Assembly (NCBI GenBank): GCA_030824555.1
Contig: JAVBXK010000086.1
Location: 1 to 32,870, forward strand
Length of the DNA stretch: 32,870 nt
Reading direction: 5' to 3'
Source of the DNA: a bacterium
GTDB lineage: Bacteria; Pseudomonadota; Gammaproteobacteria; Burkholderiales; Burkholderiaceae_C
Part shown: positions 32,130-32,870 of the stretch, one piece after another
Position numbering within the stretch: position 1 is the first letter of the stretch
Layout of the letters: the number at the start of each line of letters is the position of its first letter
Made by a program: the position numbers and the translations under genes
The notes under the pieces: model-generated
Database searches by the model: none
Seen by the model: the letters and a program-made list of their open reading frames with translations, nothing else
What the model was told of the DNA's origin: nothing

Positions 32130-32732
32130 ATGGCATTCGTTGAACCCATTACCCTCAGCGCACACGGCGTGACCCTGCGTCCCCTCACCCTGGACGACGA
32201 AACCGGCCTCAAAGCCGCCGCAGCCGACGGCGAGCTGTGGAAGCTGCGCATCACCTCGGTGCCCGAACCCGAACACACCCGCCAATACATTGAAGACGCA
32301 CTGACCATGCGCGAAGCAGGCAACCGCTTTGCCTTTGCCGTGACCGACAGCGCCACCGGCCAGGTGCTGGGCTGCACCAGTTACCACGACATCGTGCCCG
32401 CCGTGAAGCGCGTGGAAATTGGCTGGACCTGGTACGCCAAAAGTGCACAGCGCACCCACGTCAACACCGTGGCCAAACTGCTGCTGCTGACCCACGCCTT
32501 TGAAACCCTGGGCTGCCACGTGGTGGGCTGGCGCACCGACAACTTCAACTTTGCCAGCCAGCGCGCCATCGAGCGCCTGGGCGCAAAGAAAGACGGCGTG
32601 ATCCGCGGCCACGCCCTGCGCCGCGACGGCACCATCCGCGACACCGTCATGTACAGCATGCGCAGTGGGGAGTGGCCCGAGGCCAAAGCTCAACTGCTTT
32701 ATTTGTTGAAGCAAAGAAATGATATGGAATAA
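32130..32732 (+). CDS. GNAT-family N-acetyltransferase
   Basis: A 200-aa acetyltransferase of the RimJ/RimL-like GNAT type. VTLRPLTLDDETGLKAAAAD opens the fold; VLGCTSYHDIVPAVKRVEIGWTWYA is the central beta-strand region, and HVNTVAKLLLLTHAFETLGCHVVGW and NFASQRAIERLGAKKDGVIRGH give the acetyl-CoA site and C-terminal helices. The typical Q/RxxGxG/A loop is replaced by QRTHVNTVAK. It starts 12 bases after the small membrane protein. The last ~14 codons, KAQLLYLLKQRNDME and the stop, fall in an inverted copy of the dispersed AT-rich repeat. The substrate cannot be told. Confidence 0.9.
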   Translation: MAFVEPITLSAHGVTLRPLTLDDETGLKAAAADGELWKLRITSVPEPEHTRQYIEDALTMREAGNRFAFAVTDSATGQVLGCTSYHDIVPAVKRVEIGWTWYAKSAQRTHVNTVAKLLLLTHAFETLGCHVVGWRTDNFNFASQRAIERLGAKKDGVIRGHALRRDGTIRDTVMYSMRSGEWPEAKAQLLYLLKQRNDME

Positions 32733-32755
32733 GCGATAAGCATCCATTTTTCCTG
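32687..32755 (-). repeat. Dispersed AT-rich repeat, copy C (inverted)
   Basis: On minus this stretch reads TATCGCTTATTCCATATC then TTTGCTTC, aligning with copies A and B. It supplies the C-terminal codons and the stop (32730-32732) of the acetyltransferase gene. Confidence 0.45.
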
Positions 32756-32870
32756 ATTAGGTACATACCTCAGAGGAACATTCAGTCAGCAGCAGAGTCA
32801 GAAGAAGCAAGACGCGATGATCAACTTGCGGAGCCAGGAGGTGTGCACACGCAACGGCGCAGGCCGACTG
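32733..32870. other. Right-edge sequence without a supported gene
   Basis: After the acetyltransferase stop and repeat copy C there is about 115 bases of sequence. An ATG at 32818 opens a frame that runs off the edge, but too little is visible to call a gene. Confidence 0.4.

Noticed and set aside
1-32870. Searched by eye for CRISPR arrays, tRNA genes, transposases, integrases and restriction-modification genes.
   Set aside because: None found; the window looks like ordinary chromosomal backbone with one accessory-like cluster.

Overview
The window is high-GC, gene-dense chromosomal DNA from a betaproteobacterium, most likely a member of the Burkholderiales/Comamonadaceae. This rests on gene content (a UbiM-type ubiquinone hydroxylase, DUF3025 next to pyrC, two PAS/GGDEF/EAL proteins, an Atm1-type ABC exporter, a MoxR ATPase followed by a small membrane protein) and on protein style. 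No tRNA, rRNA, CRISPR array, transposase or phage gene is visible. The only structural RNA recognised is RNase P RNA.

Layout. 1-7.5 kb: the 3' part of an RsuA/RluF-like pseudouridine synthase with an altered catalytic motif, rnpB (minus strand), a MATE exporter and a DUF2239 gene (minus), a large FAD-dependent oxidoreductase (plus, divergent), a glycine-zipper envelope protein (plus) and the membrane protease htpX (minus), with a heat-shock-like promoter. 7.7-15.8 kb: a run of minus-strand genes, namely an Atm1-type exporter, a four-PAS GGDEF-EAL protein, a HypT-like LysR regulator, pyrC and DUF3025. 16.1-19.1 kb (plus): a membrane-bound PAS-GGDEF-EAL protein whose stop codon overlaps the start of a YciA-type thioesterase.

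19.2-24.7 kb is the most unusual part. It is a minus-strand cluster of visibly lower GC in places, made of a lipoprotein, a FtsX/MacB-type permease, a LolD-type ATPase, a YjdF/DUF2238 membrane protein and an unrecognised multi-pass membrane protein. The junctions are tight or overlapping. A perfect FNR/CRP-family palindrome lies in front of it, with a -10-like hexamer at the class II distance. The upstream lipoprotein gene (DUF3047) appears to be separate.

24.8-32.9 kb: a minus-strand run of a crotonase-fold isomerase/hydratase, a YigI-type thioesterase and ubiM; then a patatin-type V autotransporter (plus), a dihaem cytochrome c4 (minus, with a clear terminator), and a plus-strand MoxR ATPase, small membrane protein and GNAT acetyltransferase.

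A second theme is a short AT-rich sequence found three times (near 4320, 8610 and 32690, the last inverted). One copy sits in frame inside the FAD oxidoreductase gene, one at the end of pyrC, and one supplies the last codons and stop of the acetyltransferase gene. All functional statements come from reading the sequence and from family knowledge; nothing was searched or computed.
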